From Rhypophila decipiens (lineage: Eukaryota; Ascomycota; Sordariomycetes; Sordariales; Naviculisporaceae): a DNA stretch of 64,000 nucleotides. A program made the position numbers and the translations under genes. The stretch is from positions 1 to 64,000 of the forward strand of contig MU858174.1 in NCBI GenBank assembly GCA_033297075.1, read 5' to 3'. Positions 47,146-59,454 of this stretch are shown here, in pieces. The notes under the pieces are model-generated. The model did not search any database. It worked only from the letters and a program-made list of their open reading frames with translations, and was not told where the DNA came from. Within the stretch, counting starts at the first letter, position 1. The number at the start of each line of letters is the position of its first letter.

Positions 47146-47319
47146 AACGCGAGTAAGGTTAAGGATTAGTTGGATAATAGAGAGGAAGAAGATAAAAGCA
47201 ACGTAGATTTAAGTACTTTTTAAGAAGCAAATAGAGAAAAAGAAAATACAAAGCGTAAAAGAAGGATTCTCAAAAAGAGAAAAAGAAACAAAAACAAAAG
47301 GTTAAAGGCCTTGTCATAT

Positions 47320-47480
47320 AAACCTATCCGTTGCGGGCTCGGCCGAGGGATTGAAGCTTGTTTTGATCATAAAGGGCCTGATGCTAGTAGAGATTGAGTT
47401 GGATTCGGGAGAGCGCGTGTGAGGTGTGACGATTTGGGAATCTAGAACCACACCACTAGGCCAAACCTCCTTAAAAAGGA
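47320..47480 (-). ncRNA. Second tRNA-like element, opposite strand
   Basis: On the reverse strand a perfect A box TGGCCTAGTGG (47463-47453) is followed about 100 bp on by GCTTCAATCCC (47357-47347), one mismatch from a B box. Beyond it the reverse strand becomes T-rich (the plus-strand A-rich tract at 47220-47300). It faces the element at 46870, tail to tail. A complete tRNA cannot be folded. Confidence 0.33.
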
Positions 47481-50400
47481 TGCCAAATTCTAAGCTGCAA
47501 GCTAGCCTTAAAATTGTGTGTTATATAGCAGTTTCAATAGGGCACTATCGCTTGTGTTATCACGGCTCGCCGTGACATGAGGTACCCGCGGCTGGATTTA
47601 ACAGGACTAGCTGTTCTCGAACCGAGTGGTGGAGCTCATAGGCCTGGTGTGTTTTGAGGGTGCCGTCATGCTGTGGATAGAGGATCTGGCTCAACAACTG
47701 AAATCAAACGACGGCAGTGCCTCCTGAGGTCAGAGGCCAAGGCACCTGTGTGGTCATGGGCTGGCTGGAACGGGGACGGTGAGTATCTCCTTGGATCTTC
47801 GGAAGGAGTGCGCGCCAGGTCCGTCATTAAATGGCCTATGGACAAGAGTCCTCTGGGTAATAATGGGGAGGGAAAGGTCAATTATTTCCTTTCAGAAGAG
47901 GGGTTCTGGCGATCGAGATGGCATTTAGTGGCGTTTCGCATGCCAATTTCATGAGGCTGGAATCATCCAAGACCAACGATATGGGCAAGTATTACCGGTT
48001 GATTGAAGGCACATACGCAGAGACGGGGCGCCCTTTATGCTTGTGAAGAGGATACAGGATAAGATGTGGGAGAATAGAGGGATTTTGTAGTATAGAGCTG
48101 TAAGGTGGCTTGCCTGAGAGCTTGAACAAGGTAATGAAGCAGGCTTAGTAGGATTGAGGCGCGATGAATCCGTAGAACTCCTGCCCTCAGATACATGGCT
48201 ATACTTTGGGGACCTTTCCCGTATCCACGACCCAGCTTCAGGACGCCCAGCAAAAGGGAGTCGACTGGCTGAGCCAGCAGAGACTTGATCATCAAGGGGC
48301 TCAAGTTGAGAGCTGCTGCATGAGGCTCTGTCCAGTGTCAACCACTGTTTTCTCACTTTGCTGTCGCACAATAACGACGGACCGGTACTGACCAGGCTCT
48401 CCATCCTATCTTGTTTTGGCCCTACGACCCGGCTATTCTTGCATCAATTACGGGCTGATATTTGGCAGACCATGGTCCTTCGGTTTTGAGAAACTCTTGA
48501 CACTAGCGAGGATCTCTTGAGACTTTGGCTGGTGTAAATCTTCCGAGTGTTTCATATAAACTCGGGCATGGCTTGTTGTCACGAGCTTTGGGAAGATGTC
48601 CCGAGGAAACTTACATTAGCCAAGCCATTGGGCTGCTGATCGGTGTTAGATATGCCAACAAGCAAGCGAGGGCACGACTTCTTGGGAACTCGTGGTGCAA
48701 TGGCGCCAGGCGCTGACCGAGGCACTGAGACCCAGAGCCTCATGCCACGTGCGCACAATAGCACACCCATCCTCTCGTGCGTATCGGGTTAGAGACATGC
48801 GGTGGCTGGTCCGAGACGGTCCTTGTTGTTTCTGCCCCGGAAGGTCTAGTTTTTGTGACATGGCTTGAGCTGGGAGCGATTCAGCGGCACAAATCCGATC
48901 CGCAGCAACGGAAGACCAGAGACATGGTGAGATCTTGACCTTCCTTTGCCGAAACAACGAATTAGCGAAACCTCAAACTAAAACGACACGAGGGAACTTT
49001 CAGGTGAAGACTTCCTCTCAGCTGTAAATCTTAAGATACTCTAGCGTCTTGTCAAGACAGTGGCGTGAATGTGAACCGTGCTCACCGCGAAGAACCTTGA
49101 TCGATACTCTAAAATCGACCACAGCCCATAATGTTGGAATAACTGGATGCAGGTGATGATGGCCGCGTTGGCGAAAGATTAGAGGTTGAAGATGTTGCTG
49201 GCGAGAGGGAATCGTTTGTCGAGAAAGCCCGTCAACCAATCAGAAACGTCTGACAAGCATAGGCCCCACAGAGAAGAACAGGGGGTCTGGATGCCTGAAA
49301 CAGTATCCCGGGCCCCGAGCGAAGTGGATTACATAACAGGTATTTTAGCGCAGAACAATTGCCCCACCTAGGCACGTCATTACCCGCAAAGACGAAGTTA
49401 GTGTAGGTATGGTTATTGCTGTGGTTTTGATCGCCCGATGAGAACTAACTGCACACTGTCCAAGATACAGCTCGAGGTTTTGACAAAATGGATACCTAGA
49501 CAAGCTAGACTCAGAGAGAGGATCCCTTCGCAGGCGAAGTTCGCCGTCAGCTTCTGAACTTGCGCGCTAGCTGCGGGGATTGGAGTGGATCCCGCACCTA
49601 TCAAACCGACGAAACCTGAAGCCGGGTACCCACTGAGAGAGATTTTTGGCATGTCCGGTGGTGAATCTGCTTTTTCTTCCTCCAACCACTCCAACTTCAA
49701 CCAGTCCTCTTCTAAGACAGAGTCTCTCACCTTGACAACGTCGTCATTCAACAGCAAAGGAGGGTGCGCCACAATGCACCAGTCTCTTCTCCTTCTCGTT
49801 TTTACTGGACAGGTGCACATGGCTCGCAAATCATGGCCAAATTTTCGGGTTCAGTCAGCACTTGGCGCATCTCAGGCCTCCACCAATCCAAGACTTGTTT
49901 GAGGCTTCAGGCCGTCTTTGGGATTCATATCGTCAAAATGTCCCATTTCATCCACCTTCCACTGCGACCGAGTTCGGCTGGCCCGGAAAGGGCCAACAGC
50001 TCGCCAAACCTTCCAGACTCGACTTGATTCTCAGCTCTGCTAGCTTGGAGCTGCTTGAGCTTCACTGTATCATTCATTTCTCGCGGAAGCGCTAGCAAAC
50101 CCCACTGTCGCCAATCGACACGCCTTACCGGGACTTCGGCCACGATGCCACTGTTGTCATGACTTTCACACATGCCGTCGCTACTCCATCCGGCCAAGAC
50201 TTGCATCGTGCAGCCAGCCACAAAGCAACCTTTCGGCTGCCGAATGGCCTCTGATTTCTGAGCCGGCGACATGGCCATCGCGATTTGTCCAGGACCTTCC
50301 CCCTGCCACATGAGCCCGACGGTCCCCGACAGGGGGCAGATGACCCCTCACCAAATCGCAATCGCAGATCCTGGGGAAACGTTTCTCTCGATGCAGGGGG

Positions 50401-51392
50401 TAGTAGCATTGTAGCTGAAAGATGGGACTCGAGTCCAGTATTAGGTTCTTCATTTCGATGAAACTCGAGCTTTGCTTACAGGATCGCATCAAGGCTTTTA
50501 TGCTCATTTCTCAGCGAAATGAGCCCGATGAGCTGTACCACCAGAGTCCTGTCAATCATGGTCGTCGCCGCTCCCCGGTACCAAACTGGTACTCCTCTCA
50601 TCTCTCGCCGTCACCAGTTGTGCATTCCCATTCGCTAGTGCGCCGACCGCCATCAGAAGATGGGATTTTTCCCTTGCATGACCATGATTTGACAACCACA
50701 CTTCGGCCCATTCGTAGCGGAGACACCACAAAAGGCCGCAAGATGGTTGACAAAACCGGGATGTCACCTGCTCCAAGACCTCTGCCAAGTGGGAGGTAAG
50801 CGTGAAGTTGGCATCGAGATGGCCCACTGGGCTGCGAGTTGTGCATCCCGCCAGCTCTGTGGATGCTCAAGGTTCGTATTTGTGCTCGCACCATCCCACC
50901 GGGAAAATAACCCAACAAGACATTTTTGTGTCTCTGTTCTGGTCTAGCTATGCTAGTACGGATACTGTAGTCGAAAAGCAGTTCTCTCATGTTTTAGCTC
51001 GATACCGCATTCAGACAGATGTGTTGATCACCTCCCTTTCCTGGACTGATAACACCGGTTGGTAGATGCAACGAAAACAAGATTTTGACGTACAGCAACA
51101 CAGGGATTCGGGGTAAAGACGATACTGCCACATCCCAGGGTTCCCTTGCAGCATCGCAGCCAAAGAGGGCACATATAACTCCGATCTGTGATTAGCCGGG
51201 CGACTGTGCAAGCTCCCCCAGATTAATTATCCCCACCAGAGCTCGTCCAAGAAAGACGCGAACACAACTTACACAAGCCACGCCCCGCATCAAGCTTTCC
51301 TCGGATCCATTCCCAGGAAGCCAACGTCACACGGTCATCGAAACAAATCCATCCGGGTCAGGCCGTTAGGGGGCCCGACAGGGGTATGGACC
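47481..51392. other. Long region without a supportable gene
   Basis: Frames up to about 138 codons on both strands, but none has family motifs or a convincing exon structure. The stretch 49413-50095 is open on both strands (reverse 49413-49829; plus 49585-49902 and 49862-50095), with protein-like wording in each, and may be a decayed gene. Confidence 0.4.
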
Positions 51393-53099
51393 ATGGCGGC
51401 GCAGATGGCCTCTGTTTCTATTAGTAGTCCCTCCCCGCCCCTTGGGAATGATTCAGGAATCTTGAGTCGGCTCTTGCGTCGCGCAACGAGTACAAAGGGA
51501 AGCACCCGCTCTCGGCGGAGGCGATCTGCTAATAAGCAACAAGACAACCTTTCCGACCAAAATCTTACAGAGCCAACCGACGGCGCATTGTTGGGAGCTG
51601 TCGGAGACCCAGCACCACAGCAGCTTTCGGACCTCAACCCTCTTACGGCTTCACAGGACCTACCCCAAACCGGAAGCTCCATCACCACTACCGAACCCCA
51701 ACTGCACCAGCAACGTCTGCCAAGCAGCCAAGAACCAAGTCCCGAGATGCTCGCCGAGTTGGCGCAACCGCGCCTGAGAAAGAAGGCAAGCTTTCGAGAT
51801 CGATTAAAGTCATGGCAGAAACCAGGCCACGCAACTGTCACCAAGACGGCAGCTCCGTTCAACGACCAGCCCAAGCGGTTCGTCTACCAACCTCAACACG
51901 CAGCAGCCGACTTCTCGCGCATGGCAATATCCCCCGCCGCCGCGCCGGCACCGCGAAAATATACCAAGCTGTCTTTCGATGAAGACAGCACACTAAGCCC
52001 GTCGGTCGAGCAAGTCGACGCTCGCCATGCGATACCAGTGCTGGACGAAGAAGCTGACTTGGTAAAGTCAAGGCGGGCCGATCCTCCGCTCCAGACTCTG
52101 GTCGAGAACGAAATGGTGGCAGATGGTCACGCGCAGGCACGACACGGGAAGCAGAAGGATGATTCGATGAGAGTCGATGCACGAGACTTCACATTGCAGA
52201 GGTCACGTTCAGGGACCCGACGCTCGTACAAAATGGTGGAGGATCCCTGGATGGCGTCGCAAGCTGCAGCACATGTCCCGATCGGGACCCTGGCTTCCAG
52301 ATCACTGTCCACTAAAAATCGCGCCCGAGAATCACCCCTACAGCCGGACGCCATGGACGCACCACTTATCGAAAAGCAAGAGAAATCACCCGCACAGAAA
52401 GAGGCCCTAAGCGACTTTGAGAGATTCCTGGCACAAGCCGAGGCCGAGGACCGGGCCCAGCGGGAACAGATTCTGCGCAGCTTCTCGCATCATTCGACAT
52501 TTCAACCGTCATCAGCCAATTATGTGAAGCCCAATCCGCATCGCCAGTTCGTCACGGTTGGCGGTGGGAACATGAGCGGCACCACTGCCGGTCCAGGGCT
52601 GGTCTCTACCGGTGGGAGCAGGAGCAGTCGAGGGGGCTCACAGCGGACAAGCGGGCAATACGCATTGTCGGCGGGGAGGGAGGAGCAGCCATTTCGACCT
52701 GGACACAGGAAGCAGACTAGCTGGACGCCGAGCTTTGGCGCTGGCAGTGACAATATTGAGAAGCCGGTCGAGAGGACTCGGGGATCGCAGGACACGGGAG
52801 GCTCCAACACCTGGGGTCCACCGCCAATGTTAGCATCGCGTGCTCGAAGACCACAGCCACCACAGCCGCAAACGGTCGTGTATGGTGTCGACGAGTCCTT
52901 TAACCAGCCAGAGCCAGTGCGAACACTGCGGCGAAAAGCGAGTATCACTCAAAGAATCGCCGACTACATCAAGCCCGAGAGAGAACCTCCTGCTGCTGGC
53001 GGTGCCGAGCAAGGACTTCGCCGTTCAGCGAGCAAGAGTGGGCTTCGAACATCAGGGAGCAGACGTCGACCCACGGGAATTGAAACGCTTGTGGAGTGA
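51393..53099 (+). CDS. Large disordered protein with basophilic kinase-type motifs
   Basis: A 568-residue single-exon frame, Ser/Arg/Gln/Pro-rich and apparently disordered, with a good start context (ACCATGGCG). Four short basic motifs recur: LLRRATS (27-33), LRKKASF (128-134), LRRKASI (512-518) and LRRSASK (542-548). The second and third are followed by similar amphipathic helices (RDRLKSW and TQRIADYI). The spacing and RRxS form fit phosphorylation by PKA/AGC-type kinases, but that is inference. A charged helical segment (ALSDFERFLAQAEAEDRAQR) lies in the middle. No known domain recognised. Confidence 0.7.
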   Translation: MAAQMASVSISSPSPPLGNDSGILSRLLRRATSTKGSTRSRRRRSANKQQDNLSDQNLTEPTDGALLGAVGDPAPQQLSDLNPLTASQDLPQTGSSITTTEPQLHQQRLPSSQEPSPEMLAELAQPRLRKKASFRDRLKSWQKPGHATVTKTAAPFNDQPKRFVYQPQHAAADFSRMAISPAAAPAPRKYTKLSFDEDSTLSPSVEQVDARHAIPVLDEEADLVKSRRADPPLQTLVENEMVADGHAQARHGKQKDDSMRVDARDFTLQRSRSGTRRSYKMVEDPWMASQAAAHVPIGTLASRSLSTKNRARESPLQPDAMDAPLIEKQEKSPAQKEALSDFERFLAQAEAEDRAQREQILRSFSHHSTFQPSSANYVKPNPHRQFVTVGGGNMSGTTAGPGLVSTGGSRSSRGGSQRTSGQYALSAGREEQPFRPGHRKQTSWTPSFGAGSDNIEKPVERTRGSQDTGGSNTWGPPPMLASRARRPQPPQPQTVVYGVDESFNQPEPVRTLRRKASITQRIADYIKPEREPPAAGGAEQGLRRSASKSGLRTSGSRRRPTGIETLVE

Positions 53100-54685
53100 G
53101 TGATGTCGGGAAAGGAGGAGCTTTCATCTGTAATGACCGTCACTGCGACCCACGACCTGTCAATTTTACTTTCCTTTGTCACATTGTGTGGAGCCACGTC
53201 CATAAATCAGATGGGTATGCACCCCCAGTCGGCGTTAATGGGAGGTTTGGGGTGTTCCGGCGGTCGACGGTCGACGGTAGTCATGAAGCGGACTGACCTC
53301 CTACCACCCTTTTATTTGATTTTTCTTTTTTGGTCTTTTTGCATACGTGCAATACCCGGTACATGCTGAGAGAATGAGAGGGGATATATACATCCTAATA
53401 TGAGGGGTCGGGTTATTGGCCTAATTATGTGCTGTTGGTGTACAACCATTTATGGGAAAGTGGGTCTTGGCTTTTGGGAAACAGAATGATACATGGCGGG
53501 CTTTGCATTGGGGTCAGTGCCAACTTGAGGTCACTAGATAGTAAATTTTAGATATATAATGTTGATGCTGACTTTGAGCAGGGTCAGCAGTCAGATCTTA
53601 ATATCTTGCCGCCTGTCTTGGACCGAGGCTCCTCCAGCCGGAGTTGTTGATGATCGGGTCCAGGCCGACAGCCTGCATCAATGTCGCTCCAAGGGATCAG
53701 CGCGGGTCCAGGGTCTGTAGATTGGGACGGCGACGTGAAGCGCAGAATGGCATGAGAAACGTAACATGGGAAATGTCAATGCTGCGCATGGTCAACCACG
53801 GCAAACATGATGCTTAGCCTCGTCGTCTTCTTTCCGGTGGAGAGCATGTCCCGGATCCAGAAATAAGCCGCCAACAAAAGTAAGTGCCGTTCGCCACCAT
53901 GACCGGGATATACAGCTTGTGCTATATGACACAGCAAGTTCTCTAGATTGCGGGACCGCAGCCCACAGACAGGGACACATGGCGTGCATGGCAATCGACC
54001 ATTTCTCTATGAATTCGCCGACGCATGCGTGACAGATGTGGATGTGCATCTGGGCGGCTGACGCGACATCTCCAAATGCCGTGCCCCAAAACGCGGGGGA
54101 GGTTTTCTGCCGTCCCACCATTCTCCAGATAGGCTGATGTGCCGCCCTGGCCCTGCTCACATGTGGTCCATGGGCAATATACTACGGACCCTGCACCTTG
54201 CTGAATGTTTACCGTGGTTTAGGCTGATTTCTGCCAAAGGCATATCTGCCATATCATTATACGGGCATCTTGATATTGCTGGGAGCCTTCAATCTCGACC
54301 ATCTCGTCTGACTAGCGGCTTACACAACTGCAGGACACCATGGACTTGTGCTTCCAGAACAACTGCCGTAATATACGGCTGGGACGAGGTGTGCACTATG
54401 GGTCTGATTCCACGAATACCAGCCACGGGGAAGGAATCTTTCTTCTTGGATGGGGGAAGAGGCGAAAAGCTCGGACGGAATGGACAGTGCTCGAGCAGTA
54501 CTTACACGGGCATATACCCACCAGCTTCGAGAACCGGACCGTCTGATTTACTTGCTTCGTTGTCTCTGTCCTAGCCAGCTTCCTTCTTTCCCGGTTCAGC
54601 AAGAGAAAGAAAGGGACCTCGGTGTACCGTGAGAGAGCTTCCAACAGTCTCACATGAACACCTAAACCAGTTTCAACCACGCAAA
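53100..54685. other. Intergenic
   Basis: No gene supported. Frames of 122-145 codons here lack motifs and overlap each other on opposite strands. Confidence 0.4.
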
Positions 54686-56358
54686 ATGCATCACCTCCTG
54701 GCAGCCCTTCTCCTCGGGGCGGATCTCGCCCTAGGCGCAGCAGTCCCCCTGGCTCCCCTGCGGCGTCCCCAGCTAGTCCACGCCGCTCGAATCCACGGCC
54801 TCCGTCCCATCCCTGTCAAGGAAATCGAAAGCACCCACTCGCACTACAGCCTCTCCCCAGCAGACAAGGCATCCTCCATGGCCTGCGTGGATGTGTCCCT
54901 TTCCTACCCCCGCTGGGAGATAACCAACATGGTCTTTACCGTAGTCAACTACTCCCAAGCCTACACCATAGGCGACGTCGCCTTCACTGCTCGAAACCCC
55001 GCAATCAACCTGTCAACCAACTGCTGGGCCGAAGACATCGAGCTTTCCGGCTCCTCCGACGCATGGCACGCCTGCACCGTGCCCGGGACAGACTTTCAGT
55101 TTCGGCTCGGGTCCTATGACCTCAAGATGCGCGGCTCGTGGGACTGCGGAGCTGGAGATTCCAGATCGATGCAGTTCAAGGCCGGGGGCGTGGGAAACAC
55201 GGCCGGTATCCGGAGGTGCGATGATTTTCCCTATGAAGCTAGAGGTTGGGAGACGAGGTGCATAATGGATGATTCTGCTGTTGCTGCTGGATTATCTTCT
55301 CCGGTGGCGATAGAGCCGGCTCAGCCTGCTGTGCCCGAGATTCCAGAGTTTAGAGCGAGGAGCTGTACCGATCGGTCGGCTACCCCTGGATGGACGATTG
55401 GTAGTTTTAGTGTCAGTGGGGATGGCAGTTTGAAGATTAATGTTACGAATTTGAGCAACGAGCAGGGTTTGGCTTGCGAGGCCAAGCTGGATGGCAAGAG
55501 CAAATGGGTTGATTGCAAGGATGTCAACAGGAGCAAGAATATTGTTAGCACCGGGTTGTTGTTTGACGGGGAGCATGGGATTCTTGGGGTGAAGCAGACT
55601 TGGAATTGTCCTGCTGAGCCGTATGTTGAGAGCGAGCCGTGAGTTGCCCTCCTTTTTCATCCATTTTCTGAATGGATTGCTAACAGTCATCTGTAAAACA
55701 GCGGCCCATACACAGGAGTAGGCTACCTCACCACGTCCCAACTTAAATGCGCCAGCGGCTCAACTTGCTCTCTGCCCCAAGCAACCACTCTAAACGGGTA
55801 CATCAACGCCGGCCCAGGAATCCCCCACACATCATACGTGCGAAGCTGCACACTCAACTCGTTCAACTCGACCTCTTTGACACTCAAATCCTACGAAATC
55901 AGCAGCGCCACAAAGAAATCAGCCACCTTTGACTTGTATAACCAAGGCTCGGGGGATAATTACAAGATCGCCGGCGTGGCTCTCTCGGACGACGGCGCAT
56001 GGCACGATTGTAGCCCGTCCGAGGCCCTGCCGTGGCAGCTGGACGGGTGCCAGTATAGCCTTGACGCTGCGCACGAGAAGCTGGGCTTCAAGATCAAGTG
56101 GGATTGCGATGATCGGGACCCGCTGCATCCGTGAGTTTCCCTTTTCACCACTTTTGATCTGAATATGTGCTAATGTTCTTGGTGTGTAGCATCCTCTTCG
56201 AAGCGGAAGCCTCGGCGTCACTGCCCAAGGAAGAGTGTGCGTCAGACAAGTGCGGGCTAGCCAAGGACTCCAAGGGCGTGGAACTCGCGATATCGTCACT
56301 GACCTGGGCGTCTTCCAAAAAGCCAATGGATAAGGGACCGTTATTGCCGTGGATCTGA
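54686..56358 (+). CDS. Secreted Cys-rich triple-repeat protein (join 54686..55638, 55702..56130, 56190..56358)
   Basis: Predicted 516 residues. The signal peptide is MHHLLAALLLGADLALGA. Three related modules follow, each with the order C..., a W or aromatic strand, then W-x-x-C, and a final W-x-C: ACVDVSLSYPRWEI to GSWDCG; RSCTDRSATPGWTI to KQTWNC; RSCTLNSFNSTSLT to IKWDCD. This is the layout of secreted fungal beta-sandwich domains of the AA1-like kind. Introns of 63 and 59 bp (GTGAGT donors, CTAAC or CTAAT branch sites) keep the frame and complete module 3 and the C-terminal Cys-rich part. The start at 54686 is preferred over 54629 because of the signal peptide. Role unknown; an effector or wall protein is possible. 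Confidence 0.78.
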
Positions 56359-56689
56359 GCAGGAGGATGATCCTTTGAGGTCTGTGAGTGAACTGGAACT
56401 TGGAAACTGCATTTATCCGCTATGCCATGAATATGATATGATGTCTACTTCTCTGTATATGAATGACCAATGAATGAAATGAATTCTATCCGCGCTTCGT
56501 CAATTTTATCATGTGTCATAGCCAGGGTGATGGTGTTCAGGGTCCATTATGGGTGAAGGCATGAGTGGGTAGGTTGGAAAATGGGAAGTGAGTCTTAAAG
56601 AAGACGCCTATCTCATATACAATACAGCATTGCTGACTGAAATCTGATTGAATATGCCTTACATGTTCTTGTCCTATGCGTATCGATAG

Positions 56690-57110
56690 TCTCCTTTAAG
56701 TATCGAAAAGATATACTATATATATTAAATTTGTCTTTTAAGGGTAAGTTTATATAGTTACAATATACAATCCCTTTTAAATATACGGTATATACCTTCT
56801 AAAATCGTATTATACCCCTTGAAGTTTATAGTTATATGCCTTTTAACTTTCTTCCTAAGGCGTAATATTATTCTCGCTTATATACCAACGGGTTACAATA
56901 TTCCCTCCTGTACATAAAAGAGATATAGTACAAGCGTTGTATTCCTTGTATATATGCGTTTTTATCCCCCTTTATATGCATCTATATCCAGGGTTATAGG
57001 CATTTAAATATCCCTTTCAGTGCGTTATAACCTCCTCCTTCATGTATTGACGAGATATATCGCACGCATATTCTTTGTCGTACATAGACATATATCATCC
57101 GTTTCTAACG
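56690..57110. repeat. AT-rich island, RIP-like repeat remnant
   Basis: Low GC, rich in TATA/TATATA words, with no frames. TATTCCCTCCTGTAC and AAGAGATATAGTACA near 56895-56935 resemble sequence near 59925-59965, so both islands may derive from one repeat family. Confidence 0.5.
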
Positions 57111-58048
57111 CCTCTGGTATTGATTTTCGACGTTTTCAGCCCTGTCACGGCATCAAGGCAAAAGATCAAGCAGCAACCTCATCACATTATTGTACCGGAG
57201 AGTCGAAAGTACTGTGCAATTTCATACCACCTTTTCTCGATCATGACCTTGGTACACACATCAAGATCCTGGCGGACAGGTGTTGATTCACTGCCAGGTT
57301 CATCTGGTCTTGCACCGGACGAATTCCACTCGCCCTGTACGCTCATATCAAGCATGACACGCCGCATTAAGGACCATAAATCTTGACAGCCACGTCACAT
57401 CACGGGCAGTTCAGGTACATTGTATCGGCTTATTTATCCTTTGGTGTTAGTGTATGGCTCAGGCATTTTCAGTTGCCGATGGGGGACACCACATCACTCA
57501 CCTGCGTCACTCGTCCGATGAAGTTCGGACGCATATGGATGAAGCCATGGTTAGGTGTGATGCACAATAAGAGCTCCACGTTTTTGAGGGTTCTTATGAA
57601 TGACGCGGTGAGCCCACAGTTCATGTACATTTCATCAGAGGCCAGATGTGTCTGTCCCAGTCATATCACCACAGCCGGAACTTTTGATGCTGAGCCAAAC
57701 GAGGATCAGATGCACATGTGAAGACTCTGATCCCAGCCCCAACGTAGTTCCAGCTGCCGGGGAAGGGCTGTGATTCAGGGCAAGGACATTCGGTACGCCA
57801 AGTATCAGGTTCATATTGAGACATCAATTACGCAAGAAACCACGTAGTGCTGAGCTGTCCACGTCAAGTACCAGAACTTTGCGTATCACTCTCACCGTTC
57901 GCCCTCGACAATGAGGTGGTGAATAAGAACTTTGGTGCGTCCACGGATGTAACAGTCGCGTCAGAGTTTGCAGCAAGGCCATATGGCACCCATCCAAGTG
58001 CAAGCAACGCCCGTGGATCATCTTTCATTGAGGAAAGATACAGTCAAG

Positions 58049-58056
58049 TATAAATA
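58049..58056 (+). promoter_or_regulatory. TATA box of paralog C
   Basis: TATAAATA in the block AGTATAAATACCCCC, 274 bp before the ATG. The same 15-base block precedes paralog B. Confidence 0.6.
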
Positions 58057-58322
58057 CCCCCTGGCTTTCCTGACTGTCCTGATTCTTCTTCCCTTCACAC
58101 ATCTCATCGTCCACGCAATATCTGCAGCCAACTCCCACATCGTCAAGGAACAAGAACCTCAACACACAAAGCCAATACTTTTCTCGTCTCCGCTCCAATC
58201 ACCATATACCTGCCATTCACAGCCGAAGTGAACACTTCGCCTCGACACCCAGGCCATCAAAGTACCATCCGCACGCAAACACACAGAGCCATCACGATAC
58301 TCACCGCCCCCAAGCCCTCAGG

Positions 58323-59093
58323 ATGTGCCAAATACTCGTCACAAAGTGCCAGTTTGAACATCTGGGCAAGAAGTGTGACTTCGAGTTTCTCGATGAGGAT
58401 CGCAGTGCCATGTGCCCCATGTCAATACAACTTCATATAAATCACCAACAGACTGTGATCAATGAGAAGAAGGACGATATCCCCGCCAGTACCCGCTGTT
58501 CGAGGTGCAAGGCCTATGAAGATGCCATCGATGCCGCCTACAATGTGGCCAAGGAAGTCATGTACACCCCTGGATATCGCGCCGAGACACCCGCCCCCAA
58601 TCGCCCCGGTCCAACAGCCATGTCGCCTTCATCTTTCCAGGCTACCAGTTCCACCCAACAGTATCAGCAGGCTCAGCCAGCCTATTTCCCCGGCTACGAT
58701 AGCAATACCGCTGTCGCCAGCCCAGCCTCAAGCGGGTACGATATCAAGCCAAGACACTTTTATAACTCCCTCTCAGAAAGCAGCGATAGCGAGCAGAGAT
58801 CCAGCCATAGACACGCAAGTTCACAACCCGGCGGTAGCAGCCATCGATCGAGCGACTACGGTGGACAAATCGAGCTGCCGAGCTCCTCCCCCTACATGAG
58901 CAGCAGCAGTGATGATGGCGGTCGTGATAGCAGGAAGAGCTCCTCTGCTGGCGGCCATAATCATGGCAGACAGGACACGGGAACCAAGAGAAAGCATTCG
59001 GAATCGAGCTCGTCTAACCGTTCTTCTCGCCACAGCAGCAACAGCTATGGTAGTCACAAGCCGAGCTCCTCCAAGAAGCCGCACAAGGGATAG
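58323..59093 (+). CDS. Cys-rich N terminus and Ser-rich disordered protein (paralog C)
   Basis: A 256-residue single-exon protein starting MCQ. Cysteines are at 2, 9, 18, 31 and the pair C59-SRC62, with His residues at 13, 38 and 41, the layout of the same small fungal zinc-binding-like family as the gene at 25276. A short helical segment (YEDAIDAAYNVAKEVM) follows, then a Ser/His/Arg-rich tail with SGYDIKP (compare SGYDINP in the 26472 gene) and a Lys-rich end. The TATA box and a long ATG-poor leader match the other two members. Function unknown. Confidence 0.72.
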   Translation: MCQILVTKCQFEHLGKKCDFEFLDEDRSAMCPMSIQLHINHQQTVINEKKDDIPASTRCSRCKAYEDAIDAAYNVAKEVMYTPGYRAETPAPNRPGPTAMSPSSFQATSSTQQYQQAQPAYFPGYDSNTAVASPASSGYDIKPRHFYNSLSESSDSEQRSSHRHASSQPGGSSHRSSDYGGQIELPSSSPYMSSSSDDGGRDSRKSSSAGGHNHGRQDTGTKRKHSESSSSNRSSRHSSNSYGSHKPSSSKKPHKG

Positions 59094-59454
59094 AAGTGAA
59101 TATCTGTGTCAACTTGGTGATGGGGGGTTATTCTGGGTGAATCTGTGGGGAAGTTTTGGCGTCTTTGTTTGTTTTGTGACCGGGGGCTTCTCTTTCTTTT
59201 GTAGACCAACAGACTGTTTACTCTCCTCTCTCTTCTCTTTGTATATTCAGGGTGGTCTTTTATCTTTGGTTTTGTTTTGATTACAATGGCTTTCTTTCCC
59301 TTTTCCACATGACGGCAGCGGTCACCACCCCAGCAAGGGCAAGCGGACGGCCAAGGGGCCTGACTAAGCATGATATGTCAGGATGGTATGAGGGGTTATA
59401 TTTTGGTGAACCTTTGGGCATCATCCTTTGCCTTTTTAGGGCTTTATTTTGACT
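59094..59454. other. 3' flank of paralog C
   Basis: T-rich sequence, including one outlying copy of the 80-bp repeat near 59169-59230. No gene. Confidence 0.4.

Larger units (their letters stand above)
56359..58322. other. Intergenic with AT-rich island and promoter of paralog C
   Basis: Left part is the 3' flank of the secreted protein gene, 56690-57110 is AT-rich repeat debris, and the right part holds the TATA box and leader of the gene at 58323. No further gene seen. Confidence 0.5.
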
